Source: Entrophospora sp. SA101
Taxonomy: Eukaryota; Glomeromycota; Glomeromycetes; Entrophosporales; Entrophosporaceae
Length of the DNA stretch: 64,000 bases
Reading direction: 5' to 3'
NCBI GenBank assembly: GCA_958430865.1
Contig: CAUDNR010000358.1
Span: 31,834 to 95,833 of the forward strand
Position 1 is the first letter of the stretch, and each line of letters begins with the position of its first letter. Both the position numbers and the translations under genes were made by a program. The notes under the pieces are model-generated. The model had not been told where the DNA came from. It was given only the letters and a program-made list of their open reading frames with translations, and ran no database searches. Shown piece by piece: positions 36,990 to 47,419 of this stretch.

Positions 36990-37467
36990 TGGAGCCTAAG
37001 GAAGGCCATCAAAGTGTATCTTGTATGAAGAGCAATTTTTCATCGCCTGTCAATTGTAACTTAATTTCCTTTGTTACAATCACGTAAACACCTCACGCCT
37101 TCAATATAATTGACGTAATCATACAAACTCTCAAGGACATGTAATAATTAATAATAAAGAACTCTGATAATCTAGAAGAGAGAATATAAGTGTGGATCCG
37201 CTTCTCACATCCGTGTATGCAACATTTAGAAAGTACCCATTGAATGAACCAAAAAATGCAAAGCGGACCCCTAACAGCAGCAACAACTCCTTCTCACAAA
37301 ATGTGAGCTTGTCTCAGAGATGGGTATCAGCTTCAAGAGACCCAGCTTACGTAACGTACTGGAACAAGAAAGTTGCAGAATGGTCGCAGAAGTCGTGGAA
37401 CAGACTATATAGGTTCGTAAGACTTCGAACGAATCAATATATACCATTTAATATATCTAAGATATAA
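36990..37467 (+). CDS. Small hypothetical protein, copy 2
   Basis: Second copy of 26083-26560, with the same proposed start (36990), donor, acceptor and stop, and the same product of about 120 residues rich in basic and aromatic residues. The same doubt about exon structure applies. Confidence 0.35.
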
Positions 37468-37831
37468 ATGATTCGCTTTGATTTGATCCGGATCAATATA
37501 CACGATCTAATGCATATAAATAAATTAATCCAATGAAAATCTTGTTTCAATGAGTTATATTTAAAATTCGTTGAATGGGATGTTAATATAGAAAAATGTC
37601 CATGAAAAGTGCTTGGACAATAGAAAAGGGCCATAACATGAAAAAAGCAATTTTCTAACTCTTTATGTAGAATATTTTGGCTTAGAAACCATATCCAATA
37701 TTTTGAGATATCGTTCAAAAACAATATATAGTAAACTCCTTTAACAATTTTTAATTTATTTACTTTATTAAATAAATAATTTTTACTTTTTTCATTCTTC
37801 ACTTTTTCTTCTCAATAATACTATTTATTAC

Positions 37832-37898
37832 CTATAATCTCTCAATTACTATTTGTAATTCTGCTTCACTATAAATCCTAAACCCACGTTCTGGTGTT
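37832..37898 (-). pseudogene. PUP2 last-exon fragment
   Basis: The final 22 codons of proteasome alpha 5 (TPERGFRIYSEAELQIVIER, then L and stop), cut at the block B edge. No other part of the gene is present, so it is a dead end fragment. Confidence 0.9.
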
Positions 37899-38124
37899 GA
37901 TAGAGTTTAACAAAGAAAAAGGTAGTGAACAAATTGTGTAAAAAAATACATAAAAAATTATATACATATATATTTGTTTTAACTTTCACTAATTTGTTCT
38001 GTTATTACTTTTTATTTCCACAACAGATAAAGATGCATTTAAAACAAGTATATAATTCATGAAATATTGTGTCTGCATGCATTCACATTCCTAATCTCTA
38101 ATGTTTATTTCCTTTAATTTTCAG
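37899..38124. other. Junction region after block B
   Basis: Short possible exons of the following broken gene (FNKEKGSEQI near 37908 and DKDAFKT near 38030) are visible, but I could not join them with consistent splice phases. Confidence 0.35.
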
Positions 38125-39279
38125 TTAAAGATGTTATAGACAAGGTTGTTTTAGAAAATGTTGGTCATGCTTCCACTTTAGAATATGGTTTTAAGATGCC
38201 ATTATTGCAGCGTGATTTTACCAAGGCAATTAATGTATTTAAAGAAAATTTAGAAAATAACATTTTGGGTAAAAAACAAAAAACGGATTTTAATATCCTT
38301 GTCAGTGGAGGAGCTCCAGGGATAGGTAATATATTATCTCTAACTTCTTTAACATTCATAAGAAATACAATTTTTATATTCAAGTTTTTGTTTCTCTACA
38401 TCTTGCATTTTAGGTAAAACACAATTTGGCCAAGAACTTTTTTTTCAATTCAAAGATAACTGGACCCACCTACTTTGTCAACAAAAAATATTCAACATCA
38501 TTTTCAATATATTTACTTAGATTTTGGGAATGGATGTCCACTTGATAATACTGACTATGGACTTTCTTCATCAGTGATTATTGGCATATGAAATGCTTAT
38601 ATATTCTTCATCTATGAAAAATATAAAATGTCATTTATTGAATTTCGGTCAAAGATCATGCCATACATCAAATGCTTCAACATTGATGCTGTGTTTCAGA
38701 GCATTGCTGAACATTTAGAATCTGCAACTCTTTGTTTTTCTTCATATTGATGAATTTCAATTGATTGATAAATGGGAGAAAAAATATATGACAACTTTTA
38801 ATAAAGATTTCTTTAAAGATATGGTCAATGAACTTGCAACATTTATGATGAATAGACTAGAAGCATTTGTTCAAATATTCCTTTCAGGAACAGCTCCACA
38901 AGTTGTCATTTCAGCTAAGGAGCCATCTAGAGTTTCATTTCATTTTGTTGAATGTCCATTGTTATCAATGGCATCTATGATTAAGATTGTAGATCACTTT
39001 GCAGAGTCATGTAATGCAGAAAAATTTGAATGTGGTGAATATAAATGGAAGCTATGTAGACCATTTCTTTATCTTTTGGGGGACACAGGAGGATTGCCTT
39101 GTGCATTAGAGTATCTTTTAAAAAAATGTTTTAAAGAACTCAATAACAACATGTATGATTTTTTTACAAGTTTTGATAATCAATCATTTGACATGATTTT
39201 TTCTAAAGTCAAAGAGAAACTTAATACAAGCTACAATATATATAATACTGTCCACATCAGGAAACTTTTCCCGCCATAA
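38125..39279 (+). pseudogene. Crinkler-type P-loop NTPase, broken
   Basis: Exon 38125-38325 is joined across a GT-AG intron to the part starting at 38414. The junction rebuilds a Walker A motif (GGAPGIG then KT). Further on comes a probable Walker B (LHIDEFQ, near 38740) and a long open C-terminal part (38761-39279) with ETF-free pieces such as FFKDMVNELATFMMNRLEAF, SFHFVECPLLSMASM and LLGDTGGLPCALEYLL. At least two frameshifts and a stop lie between 38450 and 38750. From memory this resembles the NTPase part of fungal Crinkler (CRN)-like proteins, proposed to be secreted or nuclear effectors; no N-terminal CRN header or nuclease-like domain is seen here. The 3' end is cut by the palindromic repeat. 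Not functional as it stands. Confidence 0.55.
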
Positions 39280-39470
39280 TATTACATCTGTAAGTTTTAA
39301 TATGAAATGTCGTAATATTACGCATAAAAAGACATAATATTTACACTGAATGTAATAATTGCGTAATTTTTGCATAATTTTTGCATAATATTACACTATT
39401 TACGTAAGTTTATGGCGGGCCCCGTAATATTATGCAAATTTGTGTCAGAAAAATTTCCTGATGTATATGC
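39252..39470. repeat. Palindromic repeat with TAATATTAC words
   Basis: The ends are imperfect inverted repeats: CACATCAGGAAACTTTTCCC at the left against AAAATTTCCTGATGTATATG at the right, and CCCGCCATAATATTAC against TATGGCGGGCCCCGTAATA. The nonamer TAATATTAC occurs exactly at 39277, 39313 and 39386, with further near copies. No coding. Probably a MITE or a foldback element inserted at the 3' end of the Crinkler-type gene. Confidence 0.5.
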
Positions 39471-40010
39471 CATGAATACAATTATTACCATCATCATAAT
39501 TTACAGCACTAGTCTTAAACATGATCCATTCATTGCCATCTTGACTACTTTTCTGAACATTACTTCAGAATTCGAATCTAATAATATCTGTTGTTCTGGT
39601 GTGAATTTTTTATAAATTTTATTAAGCAGGAACTGACTCATCCTAGATAAATTTGATGTTGAATTAGTTAGGTCACTTTTTACCCAATGACGTTGACAAT
39701 GTAAATCATACCAGCTTCATATTAACATTCCTCATAATTGTTCCAACACCTTCTTCAGTCCCCTGTGTCATAATATGGGCTACCTCACCTATAATTCAGA
39801 ACAATCATTAGCCATACAACATATAATATCAGGGTAGGTAAAAAATTATTGACCTGGTCCAATCGAAGTCACCTTTTTTCTTTGCCATATTCTATGTCCA
39901 AAGATTCACATTTGATTTCATTCCAGAATTTATTGATATCTATATTCTTGCTTCAATGATCCTACAAAAATAATATACAATTTTGTTACCATCTTTGTCT
40001 ATTAAAAACC
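39471..40010 (-). other. Decayed minus-strand coding remains, unassigned
   Basis: Short protein-like pieces on the minus strand (TPEQQILLDSNSEVMFRK near 39600, HIMTQGTEEGVGTIMRNVNM near 39750) are separated by stops. Probably an old transposon or gene. I cannot name it. Confidence 0.3.
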
Positions 40011-40297
40011 CACTGGCAAAACAGACCACAACAGGATCTAATGAACACCATAAGGTCAGGTGGGACGCAGGCACCTGCCATAGTTGTGTGAGTGTTACCC
40101 CTTTTCAGGACTACTGGAGAACCCCACCTCTACAAAAGAGGCATATGATACAGCCAAGCTTGTAGACCACAACGGGATCTAATGAACGCCATAAAGTGAG
40201 CGGGACGCAGGCGCCTACCGTAGTTGTGGAAGATGTTTCCCTTCTCGAGACTTAACAGGGCCCTCCATACTGTCTGCCAGTGGTCTGCCTGCAAGTG
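40011..40297. mobile_element. GC-rich element with internal direct repeat
   Basis: The ends CACTGGCAAAACAGACCAC and GTGGTCTGCCTGCAAGTG are imperfect inverted repeats. Inside are two ~85-bp direct repeats starting at 40024 and 40167 (GACCACAAC[A/G]GGATCTAATG and so on). The two repeats differ at several CpG sites, where the first copy has CpA or TpG. GC content is well above the surroundings. No coding. Confidence 0.55.
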
Positions 40298-41323
40298 ATG
40301 ATTAAAATGAAAAGATACTTGCCTTAAAACATTGTACAAACATTAAGCCATTTGTTTCTCTAGAGTCGATCCACATTCCACCAGATATTCCAAGCATTTG
40401 TTGAGTCTTCGTGCCTCTAAACAAAAATTATTTGTAAAATCTTTTTGGCTTTTACGATATTGGTAATAACCAAGAAACTGATAGTCCTTTGGTGCAGTTT
40501 CCTTGAAGTATTGGTCAAGAGAATATTCCATGATTCCCGAATTAAAAAAAAAAATTGCTAAGACAATTATTAAATGAGGGAGATGGATCACCATTGATTT
40601 ACTTATTTAAAATTCCTGATGAGGTAATTATAATAATCTTTCCATGACCTTCCATGTTGTACAACATATTAATTATCTGATCTTATCCAATTTGGATTTC
40701 TCTTTACATCTCAACAACGTTGAATCTTTGATCCAATATACATATTAGAAAATATGGAAAGGTACCCAACTAATTTATACTTGCATCGAAGAAAAGTTTT
40801 GTAGAATATGCAGAGCATAGAGACTTTGACTCATATATTCATGGACTTCCCTCTAAATTTTGGAATGAAGCTATGGTCAGAGAATACATTGGAGGTAAGT
40901 CAAATGCCTTCTCAAAGAGACAGATATCGGTATAGATATTGACAATTATATTTAATCAATCAAGAAATAGTAGATAGATTATTTAGATTATTGGCTAATT
41001 TTCATATTTTATTTGATATGTAAGAATAATAGAGAAAAAAGGAATAAACGCGAACTTGCAAGGGAGAAAACATGCGGCCCCTAGACCATTTAATATATGC
41101 CCCTTTACTTTGGCTCTACCAGGTGAAAACTATTTATTACTATTGTTATCTATTTCTTCATTGTAATCACCATTATAATTATCATTGTTATTATTGTTAA
41201 ATACAGATTTTTTTTTTCTTTACTTTTGAGTACGGTCCAAGAATTGATTGCTCCTACAACCCTGGTGTCAACTTTTTGTCATTTGGTTATAATAATTTTC
41301 AATAGCCTTGGATCCAAGAAGTT
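40298..41323 (-). other. Gene-poor region with unassigned coding remains
   Basis: A minus-strand stretch at 40535-40346 reads MEYSLDQYFKETAPKDYQFL, then YYQYRKSQKDFTNNFCLEAR and RLNKCLEYLVECGSTLEK, ending in a stop. It is protein-like, with a possible start at 40533, but unknown. The plus strand near 40800-40900 has another coherent piece (EYAEHRDFDSYIHGLPSKFW). Neither is supported by splice context. Confidence 0.3.
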
Positions 41324-41860
41324 TTATCCTGCTTCATTTTTTAGATCGGCTATAATTTCATTAATCATTTCTGATTTAGTATGATTCTTTTCTCGCATAG
41401 TTTTGTTGAAAAGCTTCTTGAATTTTTGCACAAGTTCATCTGAAGTTTGTCTTGAAGCTGAAATGATACAAAAATATTTGATTTACTATGGGCATCTCAC
41501 CAATGATAACAGATATTTATGCATTGAAATAATCTTACCTTGAGAACTGCTTGAACTATTATTAGGGTATCTTCTTCTTGGAATCTTTGTTGAATCTCTT
41601 CATTGAGCAAAGAAATTTTTTTGGAAAGTTCGTCTATTTTATTATTAAATTCTTCAATTTTATTATAAAGCTCATCAATTTTATTATCAATTTCTTCGAA
41701 TTTATTATCAATTTTTTAGATTTGTTTTTTTGTTTCTCCTTCAATAAATCAAGATCCATATCGATCCGTTGTTTAAATATGTAGAAAATAAAGCATGTTA
41801 CCGGAATTAGATTCTGACGAAGATATTTTGGACGAATCTTGTAATTCCGGGTCAAATTAA
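41324..41860 (-). pseudogene. Coiled-coil protein, frameshifted
   Basis: On the minus strand the pieces read in order: ELQDSSKISSSESNS, MDLDLLKEKQKNKSKK, NKFEEIDNKIDELYNKIEEF, NNKIDELSKKISLLNEEI, KIPRRRYPNNSSSSSQ, then after a GTAAGA...TTTCAG intron ASRQTSDELVQKFKKLFNKT, KNHTKSEMINEIIADLKNEA and a stop at 41324. Two one-base shifts are needed, one before NKFEEI and one after NEEI. The strict heptad spacing of I, L and N shows a long coiled coil. The C-terminal part resembles a repeated Rhizophagus family I have seen, of unknown role. Probably inactive. Confidence 0.5.
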
Positions 41861-42029
41861 TTCTAATTCTATTTTTATTTATTATTTATTTTTAATTTCA
41901 TTTATTTATTTTTGTATTTATCATTGTTATTATTGTTTATACCTGTGTTACGATTCATATAATCATTTTTTTTTATTCTTATTAATTAATCGTAACATGT
42001 TAATATTTATTTGATTTATTTAACTATAC
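41861..42029. other. AT-rich spacer
   Basis: ATTT-type low-complexity sequence, no gene. Confidence 0.5.
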
Positions 42030-42208
42030 AGTCTGCCCTTGTTTCAACGAAGTGGCTGGACATATAAGAAAATTTTATTCAATATTCGTTGAAACAAGGT
42101 TTACTAATCGCGTTTCAACGAATTTTTGTGTTTTCATGTGTAACAACGTTTTTAAAAATTCGTTGTATCAAAAATTTAATTATATTTCGTTGAAACAAGG
42201 GTTCACTG
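42030..42208. mobile_element. Pogo/Tc1-type MITE (179 bp)
   Basis: Terminal inverted repeats of 23 bp: left CAGTCTGCCCTTGTTTCAAC, right (reverse complement) CAGTGAACCCTTGTTTCAAC, both continuing GAA. Flanked by TA at 42028-42029 and 42209-42210. Inside are further copies of TTCGTTGAAAC. Non-coding. CAGT termini and TA target duplications are typical of the pogo group. Related stretches occur near 55655 and 57752. Confidence 0.85.
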
Positions 42209-42759
42209 TATTTAGTAGAAATTAGTGACAATGTGCCCATATGGGCTCATGAACCTAAACGAGCGTGCGAACCCATACGGGTTTATAATTAATTAACATG
42301 TATATAAAGAACTCGAATTTGACCTACTGTGAAAATAACTTTGTAATAAGTTAATTAGTTTCGACTAAGAGAAACTAAATAAATAAATAAAATAATAAAT
42401 ATTTTGAAAATTTTTATCTTCTTTACCCAAAATTATTCGCTAATAACAAAATCAATTCGTTGATCCCTATTCATTCTGATCCACACAAAACAAAAATAAT
42501 TGTAATCACCAATTAAAAATACGCTCTCCCAAATTTAATCGGTGACAATATATTGTTTTTTTACATCATTTTTTAAACAAAAACCATTTTTTGTATATCG
42601 ATTTTTATTGCATCATTTTTTTTTTTTGTTTAAAATAGCTGTGTTTTCCGCTTTTACTGGTTCCATACAGCTCTCTATTCGAATTATCTAAACCATACTA
42701 CATATTAAATATATAAAAGAAACTTCGAGTAAAAAAATGTTTTTAAAAAATTCAAAGTA
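42209..42759. other. Intergenic region without a gene
   Basis: AT-rich. A short palindromic GC-richer part near 42237-42290 (CCCATATGGGCTCATG and CCCATACGGG) is the only structure noticed. Confidence 0.45.
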
Positions 42760-43157
42760 CAGTCAAACCTCAATAAACCGAACTACTACAAACCGATTTC
42801 GCTTTATAACGATCAAAAATTAGTTAACCAAATCATGTTTAATAAAAAAATTATTTCATTAAGCCGAATTTTATTAATTATAACCCCACCCTACTTGATA
42901 AACCGAACCTAACGTTAATAAAAATGCAACTTTCTAAGCCGAATATTTGTGAAAACAGTCGATGATTATAAACTGGTTTTAAAATTCGTCTTATAATGAT
43001 AAAATTTGGTTTACTCCACGCTATCAATCGCCCTAATCTTTCACAAATAAATTTATTATTTTATACTTTTTATTTGAACAATAAAAATCGTTTTTCATAA
43101 ACCGAATTTTGATAAGCCGATCATATTTTTGTGATTCGGCTTATCGAGGTTTGACTG
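42760..43157. mobile_element. Pogo-type MITE (398 bp)
   Basis: Left end CAGTCAAACCTCAATAAACC and right end (reverse complement) CAGTCAAACCTCGATAAGCC, both continuing GAA. TA flanks at 42758-42759 and 43158-43159. The interior repeats AAACCGAA and AAGCCGAA words in both directions. Non-coding; it would depend on a pogo transposase such as the dead one at 62430-63413. Confidence 0.88.
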
Positions 43158-43313
43158 TACAATTGAGATCTGCAAATTGAGAAATGACAAAAATTAACAG
43201 AAAAACTGAAACTAATTACGTTATTACGATGATGACATATATTAACAAAATACTATTACTATATGTTTTATAATGAATAAAATAAACGTATTCTTTATAT
43301 GATACCTTTCAGT
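43158..43313. other. Spacer
   Basis: AT-rich, nothing recognised. Confidence 0.4.
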
Positions 43314-43550
43314 AAGTTACAAATTCCGTACCTTATATGCGGAATCGAAAACCTTTTCAGTATTATAATTAAGTTATGTTACAAATTCCGTGCTTTATGC
43401 GCAGAATCAAAAAATACTGTTACAAATTCCGTGCCTTATATGTGAAATCGAAAAGGTATCTTTTCAATATTAGTATGTTACAAATTCCGTACCTTATACA
43501 CGTACCTTTTCAATGTGTTACAAATTCATACAGACTCCGTACCAATTCCG
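43314..43550. repeat. Tandem repeat of GTTACAAATTCCGTACCTTA units
   Basis: Five diverged units of about 40-65 bp, each starting GTTACAAATTC and most containing CCGTRCCTTAT, followed by GGAATCGAAAA-type and CCTTTTCAATATTA-type segments. Unit lengths vary by internal deletion. Non-coding. Confidence 0.75.
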
Positions 43551-44444
43551 GATTTCACACTAAATTTGAAAAAGGCAATTTTCAAAACCGTATTAGGATA
43601 TTAATTAAAAAAATTATTTTTAAGAACGAATTTGACATACGTTAATTCCGTATTTTATTTTTCATAGTAATAGGGCAAATATAAGATAATGATGATGATG
43701 ATAAATTATAATTTAATTACTACTCCTAAACTTCAATCATAGTAAATAAATCTAGTTATCTATAACAAAAAATTTTAATTATAAAATCAACAAAGTAATT
43801 TTATTGTTATGCTAGAAATATGATTCATGATAATGACTCCGTCACTGATGTCACTTGTAATTTATTGCTTTAAAGTTTCTGTTCAAATAAAGGTTATTTT
43901 ATTTGAATTAATTTTGAATATTCAAGTTACATTGAATGATTAATTTGTTTGGATAACAAATAATTGAGACATGCATTATTCAAATAGAAATTCTATAATA
44001 ATAAGAAAAATTCTTGACCTTCGGCAAAAAGTTTAATGATATTTTTTAATTATTCTGGAAATGTGATACTCAAAGTTTTTTGTGATACTGAAGAGTGATG
44101 TGATTTCCCAAACAGGGCTATGATATGCCTGCTTTTTCCATTTTAAAATTTTTTACTTTAACATAAATTTCATCAAAATTGGATTATGATAATCCGAGGT
44201 CCTGCCCCACAACAGGGCCATTCTGCGGGCTAACTATTACAAGTATATAACTTTCTTTATTCTATAATGGAAAATGCCGGTTCCTGAGTTTTTAATATTT
44301 TGATCGGGATTTCGGTGATAATTTTTCTGTTTTGACGGTAATTATCAAGCTTCATTTTTATGGGGTGATTTTTTGATGAACCTTAAATTTCTTTTGTGAT
44401 GTTTATTTCAAGTATTTCTAAAATCCATATAGATCAAGTGATTT
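43551..44444. other. Intergenic region without a gene
   Basis: No coding signal. A GC-richer stretch at about 44095-44235 (CCCAAACAGGGCTATGATAT and CCCCACAACAGGGCC) may be an old repeat. Confidence 0.45.
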
Positions 44445-44451
44445 GCGAGTT

Positions 44452-44490
<39 letters not shown>

Positions 44491-44517
44491 CCGTGTGTTC
44501 AATCCACACAACTCGCA
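44445..44517 (+). tRNA. tRNA-Phe (GAA)
   Basis: A 73-nt cloverleaf: acceptor stem GCGAGTT pairs with AACTCGC (44510-44516), A box TTAGCTCAGTTGG, anticodon stem-loop CAGACTGAAGATCTG with anticodon GAA, T arm GTGTGTTCAATCCACAC, discriminator A. No intron. A T-run from 44529 can serve as the RNA polymerase III terminator. CCA is not encoded, as expected for a nuclear tRNA gene. Confidence 0.95.
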
Positions 44518-44654
44518 CACTTAAATTTGATTTTTTTTTTTTAATTTATTGTCATATAACGTTAAAATCAACAAATAAATAAATAAATAAATAAAATACA
44601 AATTACTAAAAATAAATTAATACAGAATAAGTTCAAAGAATAATATTAACAATT
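44518..44654. terminator. Poly-T after tRNA and 3' flank of the kinase-Sel1 gene
   Basis: A run of ten or more T begins at 44529, suitable for polymerase III termination. The rest is AT-rich 3' flank with an (AAAT)n run. Confidence 0.5.
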
Positions 44655-46983
44655 TTAATCATCATAAACACTTATTTTTAAACTACTTAATCTTTGAATT
44701 GATTTATCATGACCTTTTAATGCTGCTTTCTTATAAAATTTTATTCCTAGTTTATGATCTACTTGTAAATTCAATTTGCCTTCATAATAGATGCTTCCCA
44801 AGTTGTATAAAGCAGTCGGATTTTCATGAAATGCAGCTTTTTCCAAGTATTTCATAAATTCAGTAGCCATTAAAGGATCATCTTTAGCTTTAGTTACAAT
44901 AGTGAATGCATAACGAACTTGAGCATCAGCAATATCTTGGTCTGCAGCTTCCTTGAAACATTTGGATGCTTCTTCCTCATCTTTCTCAACTCCACCATAT
45001 CCCTCCAATAAATAATACCCTTTCCAATATTTTGCTCTAGGATCGTCCAATACATCAGCATGATATTTGAAGCATTGCCATGCAAATCTTCTTGAGCTTT
45101 CACTTTGATCTTTGTGAAGTCTTATACCTTCATCTAATGTTAACCTTACTGCAGTATCCGCTAAAGACAATGTATCTAGATCAATATCAAGATCGGGATC
45201 AACAATATCATCACCAGTATTATTGGAATTTTGGCTTTTATCATGTGGTATAATTCTTGGTGAACAATAAAGTTTGTGTAAATTAGCCAATTGTGTAAGA
45301 AAAGTGTGCATATCTGGACGAAGTGTAGGTTCTTGAAGCCAGGCTATTTTAAAGGAACGATTTAATAAATATAATTATTTATTGATAGTAAAAATAATTA
45401 AATTATAACAAACCGTTTGACACTATGCTTTTGAAACATCGTTGAATATCATGAAAGTGATTGTATTTTTTTAAATCTTCTCGTTTGCCATTCCTAACGT
45501 GTTGAGAAATTTTTACACAATCATTCTCAAATTTTCTAAGATATGGAACCTGATTAAATGATAATTCCCAAACAAACATACCAAAACTAAAATGATTTAA
45601 AACCAAAGTCAGCGATCAGTACTCGATTAATAAATAAATAAAATTAGATGTACTTTGTTATTTATTCACCTAAAGATTTCACATTTTAATGTATATCTAG
45701 TCTTCACAAGATCCTTCAGTTTCTCGGGAGCCATCCAGGGTATAAGTTCATTTACTGATACAATTCGTCTACTTTTAGTTTCATAATCTCTACTTAGAGT
45801 AAAATTTGCAATTTTCGCTGTCTCAAGATTACCCATAAGCTATTATCAATAATTTATTAATAAATAAACAAATAAATAATTAATTCATTCATTAATATGC
45901 TATTATTATTGTTATTTATTATTATTTTATTACTCACCAAAATATTTTCACACCTAACGTCATGATGATAAATTGTACACGCATGTAAGAATGTAAGTCC
46001 AGAACAAACATCGTAAACAATTTTTAATTTTTGTTCCCAAGTAATTTTAAATTTTTCATAAATATCTTTTAAATTGCCCATATTAGCCCAATCAAACACC
46101 ATTACTCTATGTCCATCAGCAAATGCTATACCATGAAACTTTATTATACAGCTTGATGAGTCTAATTTCCCTAAAATTGCTAAATAGGTACGAAAATCTT
46201 CTTCTTCATGTTCTTCATCTGTAAATGGTTTACATGCTACTTCTTGAGCCCTATTCAATACTTTTTTAAAAACTTTTCCACGTTTTATGGGTTGACTTGA
46301 TGGATCTGGGTCTGTTAATCTATCAGATCTGATTTTTTTGATTTCAGGTGTTGGATTATTATTAGCACTCCTCATTGACGATAAAGTGTCCATTATAATC
46401 TTAATATCTCTTTCTTGAGTCGTCAAGCTAGCTGCCATTGTTTCTACAGCCTATATTGTATGTAGTGTTTGATGATGATTTAGAATGAATAATAAATATT
46501 ATACAAAACAATATACAGATTATTTATATTTACCGAAGACATTTTTTCAAATTCTTTTTCTATTAAACTTTGTACTTCTGAAATTTTCTTGAAACTTTTG
46601 GTATTTACATCCAAATTTAAATCAAGGATAATTCTATCATACCTTGTGATAAGCTGTTCAACCTTTTCTTTACGAGATTTTGCATTAATATATTTCATTG
46701 CTCCACTTAATTCTGAGATCTCGTCAATAAATCTTTTAATTTCCGTTGCTGCATTTACATAACGTTGAAGATTTTTAAAGAATTCATTGTTTACAAATAC
46801 ATCAATATTTTCTTCTCGATGTCTATATAAATCTTCCAAAGCACGTGATCCTGCTTCCAGTCTATCAGATAACGATAGACATATTTTCTTGGTATAACGT
46901 GCTTCTTCAGAAGCTTTATAAGCATCTCTTGCAAGTTTTGTAGCTATGCCAATTAATGGGAAACAAAGTCCGACTATATCCAT
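44655..46983 (-). CDS. Helical bundle - pseudokinase - Sel1 repeat protein
   Basis: Five exons (46983-46534, 46450-45938, 45839-45670, 45586-45414 and 45343-44655) encode 664 residues in one frame. Residues 1-150 are all helical (MDIVGLCFPLIGIATKLARD, LSDRLEAGSRALEDLYRHRE and AATEIKRFIDEISELSG), like the N-terminal four-helix bundle of MLKL and HeLo-type proteins. Residues ~190-460 are a kinase fold: Lys224 in EVACK, HHDVRCENIL (312-321, Asp314 and Asn319 kept), but DFG is replaced by NFT (333-335) and no Gly-rich loop is seen; APE is kept (WMAPEKL). Loss of the DFG Asp predicts a pseudokinase or a very weak kinase. Residues ~500-650 are Sel1/TPR-like repeats (AKYWKGYYLLEGYGGVEKDE, ALYNLGSIYYEG and KLGIKFYKKAALKG). 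Kinase-Sel1 proteins are expanded in Rhizophagus. A signalling or cell-death role is inference from domain order. Confidence 0.85.
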
Positions 46984-47419
46984 GATGAATTCTTTTCTTC
47001 GAACAAATAAATTAAATTTTTTTTTGGATAAAATCTTATCTGCAAAATATATTATTTATATACATTTTTAATGTTACACTTTTTATAAATTAACTAACGT
47101 TATACATAATGCTAATAAAGGATTATAAATAAAGGATTTTCCTTTCCTACAATAATACTTATAACGATTGAGTTTACTAGCATTTATTTGTGATTACGTT
47201 ATAAACTTTTTGGAAAACTCTTTGGAAAATAATTTTTTTTTGCGACGGACAATGAATGAACAAGTTTCAAACAAGGAATGTTACACAGACTAAAAAGAAT
47301 TCTGAATGACAACACCATATGGAATGTTTTTGTTCATTTGTGACGAAAAAAAAAAAGTTTACAAATACAAAGAAACGCGTTAAATTTTATATCTCACCTT
47401 ACGACATTTATTTATTTAT
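46984..47419. promoter_or_regulatory. Promoter region of the kinase-Sel1 gene
   Basis: About 430 bases between the start of the kinase-Sel1 gene and the 3' end of ALKBH7, AT-rich with no further gene. No defined binding site was recognised. Confidence 0.4.

Larger units (their letters stand above)
31709..37898. repeat. Segmental duplication block B, copy 2
   Basis: Partner of 20764-26991. It begins right after the gap and ends inside the last exon of PUP2 (GTTCTGGTGTT), where it joins unrelated sequence. A 38-base deletion and a few substitutions near the left side show that it is not a pure copy of the same read set. Confidence 0.9.

Noticed and set aside
39277..39394. Viral replicon origin based on TAATATTAC
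   Set aside because: Kept only as an observation: no Rep gene is nearby, and the word is likely by chance in AT-rich palindromes.
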